Source of the DNA: Rhodobacter sp. Har01
Lineage (GTDB): Bacteria; Pseudomonadota; Alphaproteobacteria; Rhodobacterales; Rhodobacteraceae
NCBI RefSeq assembly: GCF_020564565.1
Contig: NZ_JAJCTD010000006.1
Location: forward strand, 248,001-312,000
Direction of reading: 5' to 3'
Length of the DNA stretch: 64,000 bases
Part shown: in pieces, positions 8,933 to 16,905 of the stretch
Position numbering within the stretch: position 1 is the stretch's first letter
Layout: every line of letters starts with the position of its first letter
The notes under the pieces: generated by a model
What the model saw: only the letters and a program-made list of their open reading frames with translations
Databases searched by the model: none
What the model was told of the DNA's origin: nothing
Made by a program: the position numbers and the translations under genes

Positions 8933-10348
8933 ATGGCAATTCTGGACGAACTGGTGGCGGCGGTGGGCGCAGGCAACGTGCTGACCGGCGCCGAGACGGC
9001 GGCCCATGTGCGCGACTGGATGGGCAAGTATCACGGATCGCCGCTGGCGGTGGTGCGGCCGGGATCGACCGCCGAGGTCGCGGCCTGTGTGCGGGCAGCC
9101 GCGGCGGCGGGCGTGCCGGTGGTGCCGATCGGCGGCAACACCGGGCTGGTCGGCGGCACGATGTCGGTGGGCGGGCTGATGGTCAGCCTTGAGCGGATGA
9201 ACCGCATCCGCGAGGTGCGCCCGGCGGCGCGGCTGGTGATCGCCGAGGCGGGCGTTGTGCTGCAGCGCCTGCACGAGGCGGCCGAGGCGGCGGGGTTGTA
9301 TTTCCCGCTGTGGTTCGGGGCGCGCGGGTCGGCCATGCTGGGCGGCGTGCTGTCGACCAACGCGGGCGGGTCGAACGTGCTGCGCTATGGGTCCACGCGG
9401 GGGCTGTGCCTGGGGCTGGAGGTGGTGCTGGCCGATGGCCGGGTGCTGAACCTGATGAGCGAGTTGCACAAGGACAACTCGGGTTACGATCTGAAACAGC
9501 TTTTCATCGGTGCCGAGGGGACGCTGGGAATCATCACCGCGGCGGTGATGAAGCTGGTGCCGCTGCCGCTGGCGCATGCCACGGCGATGGTCTCGGCCAG
9601 GGGCCTGCCGCAGGCGCTGGACCTGCTGAACCGGATGCAGGCGGCGACGGGCGGGCGGGTCGAGGCCTTCGAGTTCATGCCGGCGAATTATTCGCGACGG
9701 CTGGCCGAGGTGCGGCCCGACCTGGGGCTGCCCTTCGGGCATATCCCCGAGGTGACGATCCTGATCGAGGCGGCGACCACGGTCGAGACCGAGGCGCGGC
9801 CCGGCCCCGATGGCGCGGTGCCGCTGGTGGCGCTGCTGGAGGGCGTGCTGGCCGAGATGCTGGCGGCCGGGCTGATCGACGACGCGGTGCTGGCGCGGAA
9901 CGAGGAGCAGCGCGCGGTGATGTGGGCGCGGCGCGAGGCGGCGGCGCAGATCGCCGTGGGGATGGAGCCGGCGGTGGATACCGACGTCTGCCTGCCGCTG
10001 GACCGGGTCGAGGCTTTCCTGCGCGCTGCCGAGGCCCGGCTGGACGTGCTGGATCCGGGGTGCCGGCAACTGACCGTGGCCCACCTGGGCGACGGGAACC
10101 TGCATTTCACCGTGTTCCCCACGCGCAACGACCCGGCGCTGAAGGATGCGGTGATGGATGCGGTCGAGGACGTGGTGCAGGCCCTGGGCGGCAGTTTCAG
10201 CGCCGAGCACGGGATCGGGCTGTCGAAGCTGCCGTCGATGCGGCGGCGCAAGGACCCGGTGGCGCTGGACGTGATGCGGGCGGTCAAGGCCGCGCTGGAC
10301 CCGAAGGGCGTGATGAACCCCGGCAAGGTGATTCCGGCACCGGGGTGA
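8933..10348 (+). CDS. FAD-linked 2-hydroxyacid dehydrogenase (GlcD/D-2HGDH-like)
   Basis: 471 residues of the FAD-binding type-4 oxidase family. The N-terminal PCMH FAD site includes PVVPIGGNTGLVGGTM near residues 63-78; the C-terminal cap has HLGDGNLHFTVF and the terminal AEHGIGLSKL, the histidine-bearing motif of D-lactate, glycolate and D-2-hydroxyglutarate dehydrogenases. It is soluble with no signal peptide. A single subunit without glcE/glcF neighbours favours D-2-hydroxyglutarate or D-lactate dehydrogenase over glycolate oxidase, but the substrate is not determinable here. The next 70 bases hold a repeat of the dispersed intergenic family. Confidence 0.93.
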   Translation: MAILDELVAAVGAGNVLTGAETAAHVRDWMGKYHGSPLAVVRPGSTAEVAACVRAAAAAGVPVVPIGGNTGLVGGTMSVGGLMVSLERMNRIREVRPAARLVIAEAGVVLQRLHEAAEAAGLYFPLWFGARGSAMLGGVLSTNAGGSNVLRYGSTRGLCLGLEVVLADGRVLNLMSELHKDNSGYDLKQLFIGAEGTLGIITAAVMKLVPLPLAHATAMVSARGLPQALDLLNRMQAATGGRVEAFEFMPANYSRRLAEVRPDLGLPFGHIPEVTILIEAATTVETEARPGPDGAVPLVALLEGVLAEMLAAGLIDDAVLARNEEQRAVMWARREAAAQIAVGMEPAVDTDVCLPLDRVEAFLRAAEARLDVLDPGCRQLTVAHLGDGNLHFTVFPTRNDPALKDAVMDAVEDVVQALGGSFSAEHGIGLSKLPSMRRRKDPVALDVMRAVKAALDPKGVMNPGKVIPAPG

Positions 10349-10420
10349 AACAGCGGAGCGGCGCGAAGGGCGCCGCATGCCATTTGCCTCGTCGTCGCCC
10401 TTTCGGGCTCCTCCTCAGGC

Positions 10421-10475
10421 AGGGGGCGCTGCCCCCTGACCCCCGGGATATTTGAGGACAGATGAAAGGCAGAAG
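10421..10475 (+). repeat. Dispersed intergenic repeat, locus A
   Basis: A hairpin AGGGGGC-GCT-GCCCCCT followed by GACCCCCGGGATATTTG and the tail AGGACAGATGAAAGGCAG. The same module (G/C hairpin, CCCCGGG, TATTT, then an AGATGAA tail or an AAGGGCAA tail) recurs at 23.2, 36.8, 40.1, 48.5, 56.6 and 60.3 kb. Here it separates convergent gene ends and probably serves as terminator for the dehydrogenase gene. Confidence 0.85.
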
Positions 10476-10489
10476 ACTGGGGGACGACG

Positions 10490-12577
10490 TCAGTCGACCG
10501 CCTTGGTCCGCAGTTCCAGTTGCAGGATCATCGGTGCCGGGCCGGTGTCTTCTTCGGGGCCGGAAAGGGCCACGGCGCCGCGGGTGGTTTCGCCGAAGCC
10601 GGCCTCGGTCAGGGCGTCGCCGAAGGCCGAGCCGGCAAGGCCGCGGCTGGTTTCCAGCGCGTCCTGCGCCAGGTAGCCGAGGTTCTCGACCGGGCTTTGC
10701 GGTTTTGCCGGGGTGATGATGACGATCATCCGTTCCTGGCCCATCACCTGACCGCCGATGGCGAACAGGCCCTTTTTCAGCTCATCCCCCGGCTGCAGGC
10801 GTTCGGCGGCCCAGTGGGTGATGGAATAATCGGCGCCGATGTAGAGGACGTTGACGTCGACCGGCACGTCCATGTGGTTCTTGGCCAGCACATGCACCTC
10901 GTCGTTCGAGATCAGGGTGGGCACGGGCGACAGCGGCAGCGGCGTCAACTCGGGGGTTTCGGCGCTGCGGGTCAGCATCTCGACCTCGACATCCATCTCG
11001 CCCGCGCCGATGGCGCCGCCCAGTTTCATCAGGTTCAGCGCCTTGGACATATGGGCCAGGGTGTCGGCCAGGGTCAGCGCCAGGGTGGCGCCGTCCTTGC
11101 CTTCGGTGCCGACCGAGGGCGTGGTGGTCAGGTCATCGGCCAGGCCGGTCGAGGGCAGCACCCAGATCGCATCGGGGCGGGGGCTGTCGGGGATGACCGC
11201 GAGCCGCAGGTCGGCCTCGGCGCCGGCGGCGACGAAGTTCAGCCGCGGGCCGGCTTCGGCCTTGAGGTCTTCGAGGGCCGCCAGCAGGGCGTCGGCGGGG
11301 GCGGTGCCGGGTTCGGGCAGCGCCACGGTCAGGGTGAAATCAAGCGCGTCGTCCAGCTTGCGAAGATACAGGCCCTTGGGCAGGTCGGCGGGCAGCACCT
11401 TGCCGTCCTGTTCGATGGCCGTCGCGGTGGCGGTGAAGGTGTCGATGGATGTGATCTCGACATAGCCCAACGCGTTTTCGGTGGCGTCGGCGGCGGTGGC
11501 CATGACCGCCAGCACGGCGCCTTGCGACAGGCCGTGAAGCTCGCCCGCGGGGATGGTCAGGCCGGCTTCGGTGGCCTCGGCGGGCCATTGCGCGACGCGA
11601 CCGCCTTCCGCGCCGGCGAAGGCCACGGCGTCGAGGTCGCCCTCGAACAGCGGCGTGGTCTTGGCGATGCTGGTCACCGAGTACTTGCGCAGGATTTCCT
11701 GGCCGAGCTGGCCGTAGGTGGCGCTGGGGTATTCGGCGAGGGTTTCGAACAGGGTGTAGGTGAAGACGCCGTGCGGTTTGCGGCCGGGTTTGCCCTTGGG
11801 CATGTTCTTTTCGGGGGTCACCTCGTTGGTCTGCGCGGCGTAGAAGGCGACGAAGCTGCCCAGGCCCTCGCCGGCGGGGGCAGTGTCGGCCATTTCTTCG
11901 GGGGTCGTGGCGCGGGGATCGTCCTCGCCGATGCTGCGGCTGGCGACGTCTTCCATCGCCGCCGGGTCCATGCCCAGAACCGAGGGGTCAAGCTGGCGGG
12001 TGCGCACTTCGTCATCCGCTTCCACGGCGCGGGTGGCGGTGCCGGAGTGGCAGCTGTCAAACACCACCCAGACATCGGCGCCCTTGGCGCGGATGGCGTC
12101 GATCATCTGGCCGATCTCGTCATCGACCAGCGCATTCTGCACCGTGCCGACGCCATCGTTCCATTTGCCGATGTCGACCGGCAGGAACAATTCGTCCAGG
12201 CCGTCAAGTTCGGTGTCATCGTTGGTGGCGGGCGCCTGGGTGCCGTGGCCCGAGAAGTGCAGATAGACGAAATCGCCCGGCTGTGCCTCGGCCGCGACCT
12301 TGGCGAAAGCTTCGCGGATGGCAGCAAGGGTGGCGGGCTGCGCGCCTTCGGTGCCGTCGGTCAGGACGGTGACGTTTTCGGGCGCGAAGGGCACCGGGGC
12401 CTCGGTGGTAAGGTAGGTGGCCACCAGGTCGACGTCGTTGCGCGGGCCTTTCAGCCACCAGCGTTCGTCGAGGTTCTGATAATCGTTCGCGGCGATCAGG
12501 ATCGCGTAATTCTCGCGCGCTGCGGCGGGCAGGGCCAGGAGGGCAAAGGCGGTGGTCAGAAGGAGTTTGCGGATCAT
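10490..12577 (-). CDS. Exported caspase-fold protease A
   Basis: 695 residues. A signal peptide (residues 1-20, LLTTAFALLALPAAA) is followed by a C14 caspase p20-like domain starting ENYAILIAANDY. The catalytic dyad is His111 in LHFSGHGTQ and Cys176 in VVFDSCHSGT. An acidic linker (about 185-245) and a p10-like part (FVAFYAAQTNE, then GVFTYTL) follow. The C-terminal region from about 580 (DVNVLYIGADYSI, then RLQPGDELKKGLFAIGG) resembles a DUF4384-type beta domain and is shared with caspase B. Start 12577 is fixed by the signal peptide and GAGG upstream. It is 8 bp downstream of the paralogue-1 gene in one operon. Bacterial metacaspases usually cut after Arg/Lys; specificity here is untested. 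Confidence 0.92.
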   Translation of the reverse strand: MIRKLLLTTAFALLALPAAARENYAILIAANDYQNLDERWWLKGPRNDVDLVATYLTTEAPVPFAPENVTVLTDGTEGAQPATLAAIREAFAKVAAEAQPGDFVYLHFSGHGTQAPATNDDTELDGLDELFLPVDIGKWNDGVGTVQNALVDDEIGQMIDAIRAKGADVWVVFDSCHSGTATRAVEADDEVRTRQLDPSVLGMDPAAMEDVASRSIGEDDPRATTPEEMADTAPAGEGLGSFVAFYAAQTNEVTPEKNMPKGKPGRKPHGVFTYTLFETLAEYPSATYGQLGQEILRKYSVTSIAKTTPLFEGDLDAVAFAGAEGGRVAQWPAEATEAGLTIPAGELHGLSQGAVLAVMATAADATENALGYVEITSIDTFTATATAIEQDGKVLPADLPKGLYLRKLDDALDFTLTVALPEPGTAPADALLAALEDLKAEAGPRLNFVAAGAEADLRLAVIPDSPRPDAIWVLPSTGLADDLTTTPSVGTEGKDGATLALTLADTLAHMSKALNLMKLGGAIGAGEMDVEVEMLTRSAETPELTPLPLSPVPTLISNDEVHVLAKNHMDVPVDVNVLYIGADYSITHWAAERLQPGDELKKGLFAIGGQVMGQERMIVIITPAKPQSPVENLGYLAQDALETSRGLAGSAFGDALTEAGFGETTRGAVALSGPEEDTGPAPMILQLELRTKAVD

Positions 12578-12585
12578 CTGGGGCC

Positions 12586-13185
12586 TCAATTCGTCATCAA
12601 AGCGTAGTCGGTTTCGGCGGGGCCGCGGTTCATGATGGTCAGAAGGAACACCCCATCGGCGGCCGGTGTCCAGCCGCAATAGGCGATCGGGCTGGGGTCG
12701 GTATCGGCACAGACCAGGTTGCCGGAGGCGTCGCGGATGGTGAGGTCAAGGTTGGCGGTGGCGGCCTCGATGTAGACCTCGGCATAGGTTCCGCCGCGGA
12801 AAGTGAGGTCGGTGATTTCGGTTTCCGCGCCGGGGCCAAGGGCGGCGAGGCGGTAGACCGGGCCGGAGGCGACGCCCTTGGGCGTGTCGGCGCGGAGGTC
12901 TGCGATGGCGGCCAGAAGGATGGGGTCGGTGGCCGCAAGGGATTCGGCTGCGGAAAGCATCGCCTGCCAGTCAAGCGGCAGGGGGGTGGCGCCGCTCAGG
13001 GCCAGCGATTTGCGCAAGCTGGCGGCGGTGAGGATCAGGAGCGGGTCGCTGGTCGCCAGGCCGCGGGCGTAGAGCTCGGCGCTGATTTGCGCCTGGCGCA
13101 GGGGCGCAGGGCCTTCGGCCAGCGCGGGCAGGGCCAGACTCAGCAGGGCGGCAAGGGCCAGGGGGGGAGCTTTGGTTCGGGTCAT
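12586..13185 (-). CDS. Exported paralogue 1 (Cys-pair, C-terminal Thr-Asn protein)
   Basis: 199 residues with a signal peptide (LALAALLSLALPALA). I do not recognise a named family. Two blocks are shared with the products at 20205-21023 and 21157-21888: an N-terminal helical motif (AELYARGLATSDPLLILTA) and a C-terminal beta domain containing LVCAD, then AYCGW, PAADGVFLLTIMNRG and the terminal ALMTN. Two cysteines at constant relative positions suggest a disulfide, as expected for a periplasmic protein. The beta pattern resembles bacterial pre-peptidase C-terminal (PPC) domains. It is first in an operon with caspase A, and its promoter region carries box 1. Confidence 0.88.
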   Translation of the reverse strand: MTRTKAPPLALAALLSLALPALAEGPAPLRQAQISAELYARGLATSDPLLILTAASLRKSLALSGATPLPLDWQAMLSAAESLAATDPILLAAIADLRADTPKGVASGPVYRLAALGPGAETEITDLTFRGGTYAEVYIEAATANLDLTIRDASGNLVCADTDPSPIAYCGWTPAADGVFLLTIMNRGPAETDYALMTN

Positions 13186-13234
13186 GGCGGCAGGATGGGG
13201 CGGGCGCATCCGCCTGTAAACGTGGAAATTTCCG

Positions 13235-13251
13235 ATGACGGGATTTGTCAT
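13235..13251 (-). promoter_or_regulatory. 17-bp palindromic box 1
   Basis: On the minus strand ATGACAAATCCCGTCAT, arms ATGAC/GTCAT with a 7-base centre. It lies 49 bp before the paralogue-1/caspase-A operon start and 65 bp before the HtrA-like gene on the other strand, so it could serve both. Near-identical boxes occur at 16829-16845 and 21116-21132. Binding by the neighbouring response regulator is an inference. Confidence 0.7.
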
Positions 13252-13316
13252 GTGACCCCGGGCCGGGGCAAGCCTACCTTTCCGGCCAAGGGCAAGACAC
13301 CCAAGGAATGGAAATC

Positions 13317-14681
13317 ATGATTTCGAAGACGAGTATCGGAACGGCCGTTCGGAAACGGCTATTCCAGGGATTGGCGGCGGTGCTGTTCGCGTTGGCGGTG
13401 CTGTTGGCGGCGCTGCCGACGGTGCGGCCGGCGGGGGCCGGCGAGGCCCCGCTTGAGGCTGCGATGGACGCGGTGCTGGTGGTGCGGACGAACGACGCCG
13501 AGGATCGCTTTCTTGGCAGCGCCTTTCTGTGGGGCGACGAGGCGCTGGTGGCGGTGACCAACGCCCATGTGGTGGGCGCGGCCGAGGAAGTTCGGCTGGT
13601 GGACCGGCATGGGCAGGAAGAGGTGGGCCGGGTGATTGCCCGGGATGAGGTGCGCGACGTGGCGGTGATCGCCGTGGCACCCGGCCGTCGCGGGCTGGTG
13701 GCCGCGGAGGGCCCTGCCGGGCTGGGCCTTGAGGTCTATGCCTTGGGGGCGCCGCTGGGGATCGAGTTCACGCTGACCGAAGGGATGATCTCGGCCGTGG
13801 CCCGGCAGGTGGAAACGCAGGTGCCGCTGAGGATGCTGCAGCATGATGCGGCGGTGAACCCGGGGTCCTCGGGCGGCCCCGTGGTGGATGCGGCGGGGCG
13901 GCTGGTGGGCATGAACAGCCAGATCGCCGATGGCAGCCGGATGTTCGTGGGCATCGCCTATGCGATTGGTGCGGAAGACCTGACGCGCATCGTCGACGGG
14001 CTGGTGGCCGAGACGCTGGCGCCGTTCCCCAAGCTGGGGATGGTGGCGCGGCCGGTGGACCGGCAGGTGGCCGAGGCGCTGGGCGTGCCGGCGGCGGGGC
14101 TGCTGGTCGATGGAGTCGAGCCGGGTGGTCTGGCCGCGGCGGCGGGGCTGGTCGCCGGCGACATCATCCTGGCGGTGGACGGTGTGGCCTTGGCAGAGGC
14201 GGGCGAGATGGCCTTCTTGATCGAGGCTGCGCTGGCACGCGGCGAGGCCGCGCTGGTGGTGCGGCGCGGCGCGGAGGAGGTGTCGCTGGTGCTGGCCTTT
14301 GCGGCCGAGGCCGAGGTGGGGGGGCTGGGGATCGCCAAGCGCGAGATCGACCTGTCCGCGCAGCCCGAGACGATCAAGGCCTACCGGCTGTCGGGCTTGG
14401 GCGTGGTGTTGGGGGATGACGGCGTGGTGACAGGGGTCACCGAGAACTCACCCGCGTTGTTTGCCGGGCTGGCGAAGGGCGACCGCATTCTGGCGGTGAA
14501 CGGGCAGGCGATGGACCTGGCCGCGCTGAAGGCGCTGGAGATCACCGAGCCGGTGCTGCTGCTGGTGGCCGCTCCGGGGGGTGCGACGCGGCACCTGTAC
14601 CTGGACCCCTGGGGCAAGGGCGGCGGTCTGCGGCCGGTGGGCGGCGCGAATGTGCTTGACCCGGACGTGGTGGTGTTCTGA
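13317..14681 (+). CDS. HtrA/DegP-like serine protease with two PDZ domains
   Basis: 454 residues. An N-terminal signal or anchor helix (about 17-40) precedes a trypsin-like domain with His84 in TNAHVVG, Asp114 in VRDVAVI and Ser185 in NPGSSGGPV, so the triad is intact. PDZ1 spans about 245-340 (VEPGGLAAAAGLVAGDIIL) and PDZ2 about 365-430 (VTENSPALFAGLAKGDRIL). HtrA proteases degrade or sense misfolded envelope proteins. Start 13317 has AAGGA 9 bases upstream; ATG 13308 in frame lacks one. The response regulator starts 29 bp after the stop, so protease, regulator and kinase form one operon. Confidence 0.92.
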   Translation: MISKTSIGTAVRKRLFQGLAAVLFALAVLLAALPTVRPAGAGEAPLEAAMDAVLVVRTNDAEDRFLGSAFLWGDEALVAVTNAHVVGAAEEVRLVDRHGQEEVGRVIARDEVRDVAVIAVAPGRRGLVAAEGPAGLGLEVYALGAPLGIEFTLTEGMISAVARQVETQVPLRMLQHDAAVNPGSSGGPVVDAAGRLVGMNSQIADGSRMFVGIAYAIGAEDLTRIVDGLVAETLAPFPKLGMVARPVDRQVAEALGVPAAGLLVDGVEPGGLAAAAGLVAGDIILAVDGVALAEAGEMAFLIEAALARGEAALVVRRGAEEVSLVLAFAAEAEVGGLGIAKREIDLSAQPETIKAYRLSGLGVVLGDDGVVTGVTENSPALFAGLAKGDRILAVNGQAMDLAALKALEITEPVLLLVAAPGGATRHLYLDPWGKGGGLRPVGGANVLDPDVVVF

Positions 14682-14710
14682 ACCTTCTGCGCGGGACAAG
14701 GGACAGGAAC

Positions 14711-15403
14711 ATGCAGGACCGCATCCTGATCATCGAGGACGATGCAGAGACCGCGGCCGCCGTGGCGGCCGTGGTGGCCGAGTTGGGCTGCGAGGCCGAG
14801 ATCCGGGGGACCCTGGATGAAGGGCTGGCCGAGGCGGGCCTTGGGGATTACCGGGTGATCGTGCTGGACCGGATGCTGCCGGGCGGCGACGGGGTCGAGG
14901 CGATGGCGCGGATCAGGGCGGTCGGCAGCCGGGCCTTGATCCTGGTGCTGTCGGCGCTGGGGCGGGCAGCTGAGCGGGTCGAGGGGCTGGAGAAGGGGGC
15001 GGATGACTACCTGCCCAAGCCATTCGAGCCGGATGAATTGCGGGCGCGGCTGCGGGCGCTGTTGCGGCGGGGCACGATGCAGGTGCTGGACAACGACCTG
15101 CTGGCCTTCGGCGAGTTGGAGATCCGGATGAAGGCCCGCACCGTGCATGTGAAGCGGACGCATGTGCCGGTCAGCCCCAAGGAGTTCGAGCTGCTCACCT
15201 ATTTCGCTCGCAATGCCGGGCAGGTGGTGACCCGGATGCAGCTGCTGGAGAACGTCTGGCATCTGCATTTCGATCCCGGGACGAATGTGGTGGATGTGCA
15301 TGTCGGCCGGCTGCGGCGCAAGCTTGAGGATGCCGGCAGCGCGGCCATCCAGACTGCGCGGGGCGAGGGCTATGTCTTTGCCCCGCTGGGGGCCGCCGGG
15401 TGA
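14711..15403 (+). CDS. OmpR-family response regulator
   Basis: 230 residues. The receiver domain (1-115) has the acidic pocket IIEDD at 7-11, phospho-acceptor Asp53 in VLDRMLPG and the conserved Lys in YLPKPFEP near 105. The winged-helix DNA-binding domain follows (about 135-228), with VSPKEFELLTYF, the recognition-helix region NVVDVHVGRLRRKL and the terminal GEGYVF. It overlaps the kinase gene by 4 bp (GTGA). It is the natural candidate to bind the three 17-bp boxes of this region, but OmpR-type sites are often direct rather than inverted repeats, so the link is unproven. Confidence 0.96.
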   Translation: MQDRILIIEDDAETAAAVAAVVAELGCEAEIRGTLDEGLAEAGLGDYRVIVLDRMLPGGDGVEAMARIRAVGSRALILVLSALGRAAERVEGLEKGADDYLPKPFEPDELRARLRALLRRGTMQVLDNDLLAFGELEIRMKARTVHVKRTHVPVSPKEFELLTYFARNAGQVVTRMQLLENVWHLHFDPGTNVVDVHVGRLRRKLEDAGSAAIQTARGEGYVFAPLGAAG

Positions 15404-16752
15404 GCGAGGCCCCGCTTCGCGCCCGCGCCACGCTGCGGCTGGCGGCGGGAATGGCGGCGGCGGTGGCGCTGCTGGCGCTGCTGGCGATGGGGCTGCAGTA
15501 TCGGCTGGTCGAGAACCGGCTGATGCAGGCGCAAAGGGCGCTGCTGGCGGCCGATCTGGGCGGGCTGGCGGCGCTGTATGACCAGCGCCGGATCATCGCG
15601 CTGCGCGAGGCGATTGCCTATCGGGCGGCGGCGCCTGGCGGCGAGATGCTGGTGCTGCTGGACCGCGAGGGGCGGGTGCTGGCGGGCACCCGGGACGATT
15701 GGCCGGCGGGATTGGCCGCAGAGGGCGCCGGGTTCGTCATTGATCCGGCGCAGGAGGTGGTGCTGGACGGCGACCGCTGGCTGGTGGTGGCGCGCGACTT
15801 GCCGGGGGGGTTTCCGCTGCTGGTGGGCCGCTCTCTGGAGCCGGTGGATGACACGCTGGCGGCCTTGCGGCGCGGGATGCTGGGGCTGCTGGCGGCGCTG
15901 CTGGTGGCGGGCGCCGGCGTCGGCTGGCTGGCGGCGGCTTCGGTGATGGGGCGGATCGGGCGGGTGAACGCGCTGGCCGACCGGGTGGCCGAGGGCGATC
16001 TGGACGCGCGGCTGCCGGGGCCGCGGTCGGCCGACGAGTTCGGGCTCTTGGAGACGCATGTGCATGGCATGCTGGACCGCATCTCCAACCTGAACCGGGC
16101 GACGCACCGGCTGTCGGACACCATCGCGCACGAGATGCGCACGCCCTTGAACCGGATGCTGCAGAAGCTGGGCCGGATCGAGGGGCAGGAGGCGGTGGTG
16201 GCCGAGTTGCGCGGGGAAATGCGGCAGGCGATCCGGGTGTTCGATTCGCTGTTGGATATCAGCCGGGCCGAGGCCGATCAGGGGCACGGCGGCGGGCTGG
16301 TGCCGGTGGACCTGTCAGCGGTGGCGGTTGAGGTCTGGGAGCTGTACCAGCCTCTGGCCGAGGACAAGGGCTTGGTCTCTTCGGCGCAGGTGGCGCCGGG
16401 GGTGCGGGTGCTGGGCGACCGCAACCTGCTGGCGCAGATGCTGGCCAACCTGCTGGACAACGCGATCAAGTACTGCGGGCCGGGCGACCGGCTGGACCTG
16501 TCGCTGGAGGCGGGCGCGCAGTCGGTGCTGCGGCTGGTGGATACCGGGCCGGGGTTGCCGGACGAGATGAAGGACGCGGTTTTCGAGCGCTTTACCCGGG
16601 CCGAGCGGGACCGGGCACGGGGGATTTCGGGGCACGGGCTGGGGCTGGCGCTGGTGCGGGCGATTGCCCTGCGGCACGGGGCGCGGCTGTCGCTGCCGAA
16701 GGTGGGAAAAGGGCTGACGGTCGAGATTGCCTGGCCCCGTGCGCCCGGGTGA
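15400..16752 (+). CDS. Membrane sensor histidine kinase
   Basis: 450 residues with a GTG start overlapping the regulator stop. TM1 is about residues 13-33, then a periplasmic sensor segment of about 120 residues (34-155), TM2 about 157-183, a HAMP linker, the HisKA helix with His244 in TIAHEMRTPLN, and an HATPase domain with NLLDNAIKYCG (N box), DTGPGLPDEM (G1) and GHGLGLALV (G2). The periplasmic part matches no family I can name. Its cistron is linked to an HtrA protease, which suggests sensing of envelope or protein-folding stress. A strong hairpin follows 11 bp after the stop. Confidence 0.95.
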   Translation: MSEAPLRARATLRLAAGMAAAVALLALLAMGLQYRLVENRLMQAQRALLAADLGGLAALYDQRRIIALREAIAYRAAAPGGEMLVLLDREGRVLAGTRDDWPAGLAAEGAGFVIDPAQEVVLDGDRWLVVARDLPGGFPLLVGRSLEPVDDTLAALRRGMLGLLAALLVAGAGVGWLAAASVMGRIGRVNALADRVAEGDLDARLPGPRSADEFGLLETHVHGMLDRISNLNRATHRLSDTIAHEMRTPLNRMLQKLGRIEGQEAVVAELRGEMRQAIRVFDSLLDISRAEADQGHGGGLVPVDLSAVAVEVWELYQPLAEDKGLVSSAQVAPGVRVLGDRNLLAQMLANLLDNAIKYCGPGDRLDLSLEAGAQSVLRLVDTGPGLPDEMKDAVFERFTRAERDRARGISGHGLGLALVRAIALRHGARLSLPKVGKGLTVEIAWPRAPG

Positions 16753-16763
16753 CATGTGGGAAA

Positions 16764-16814
16764 GCCGCCCCCGAAGCGGTGCCCACCCGCCCACCCCACC
16801 GCTTCGGGGGCGGC
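16764..16814 (+). terminator. Large hairpin after the kinase gene
   Basis: Perfect 18-bp arms, GCCGCCCCCGAAGCGGTG at 16764-16781 and its complement at 16797-16814, around a 15-base loop. No U-tract follows, so it is either a strong GC hairpin terminator or a transcript-end stabiliser. It separates the kinase gene from box 2 and the caspase-B promoter. Confidence 0.8.
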
Positions 16815-16828
16815 CCCTGGCGTTGGCG

Positions 16829-16845
16829 ATGACAAATGCAGTCAT
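16829..16845 (+). promoter_or_regulatory. 17-bp palindromic box 2
   Basis: ATGACAAATGCAGTCAT, 60 bp upstream of the caspase-B start. It matches box 1 at 15 of 17 positions and box 3 at 15 of 17, with the ATGAC/GTCAT arms and AAAT kept. Confidence 0.72.
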
Positions 16846-16905
16846 GCGGGGGCGCGGGTGCGCGGCGGGCTTGTGCGGCTGGGGGCCAAGGGTAATCTGC
16901 CCTGC

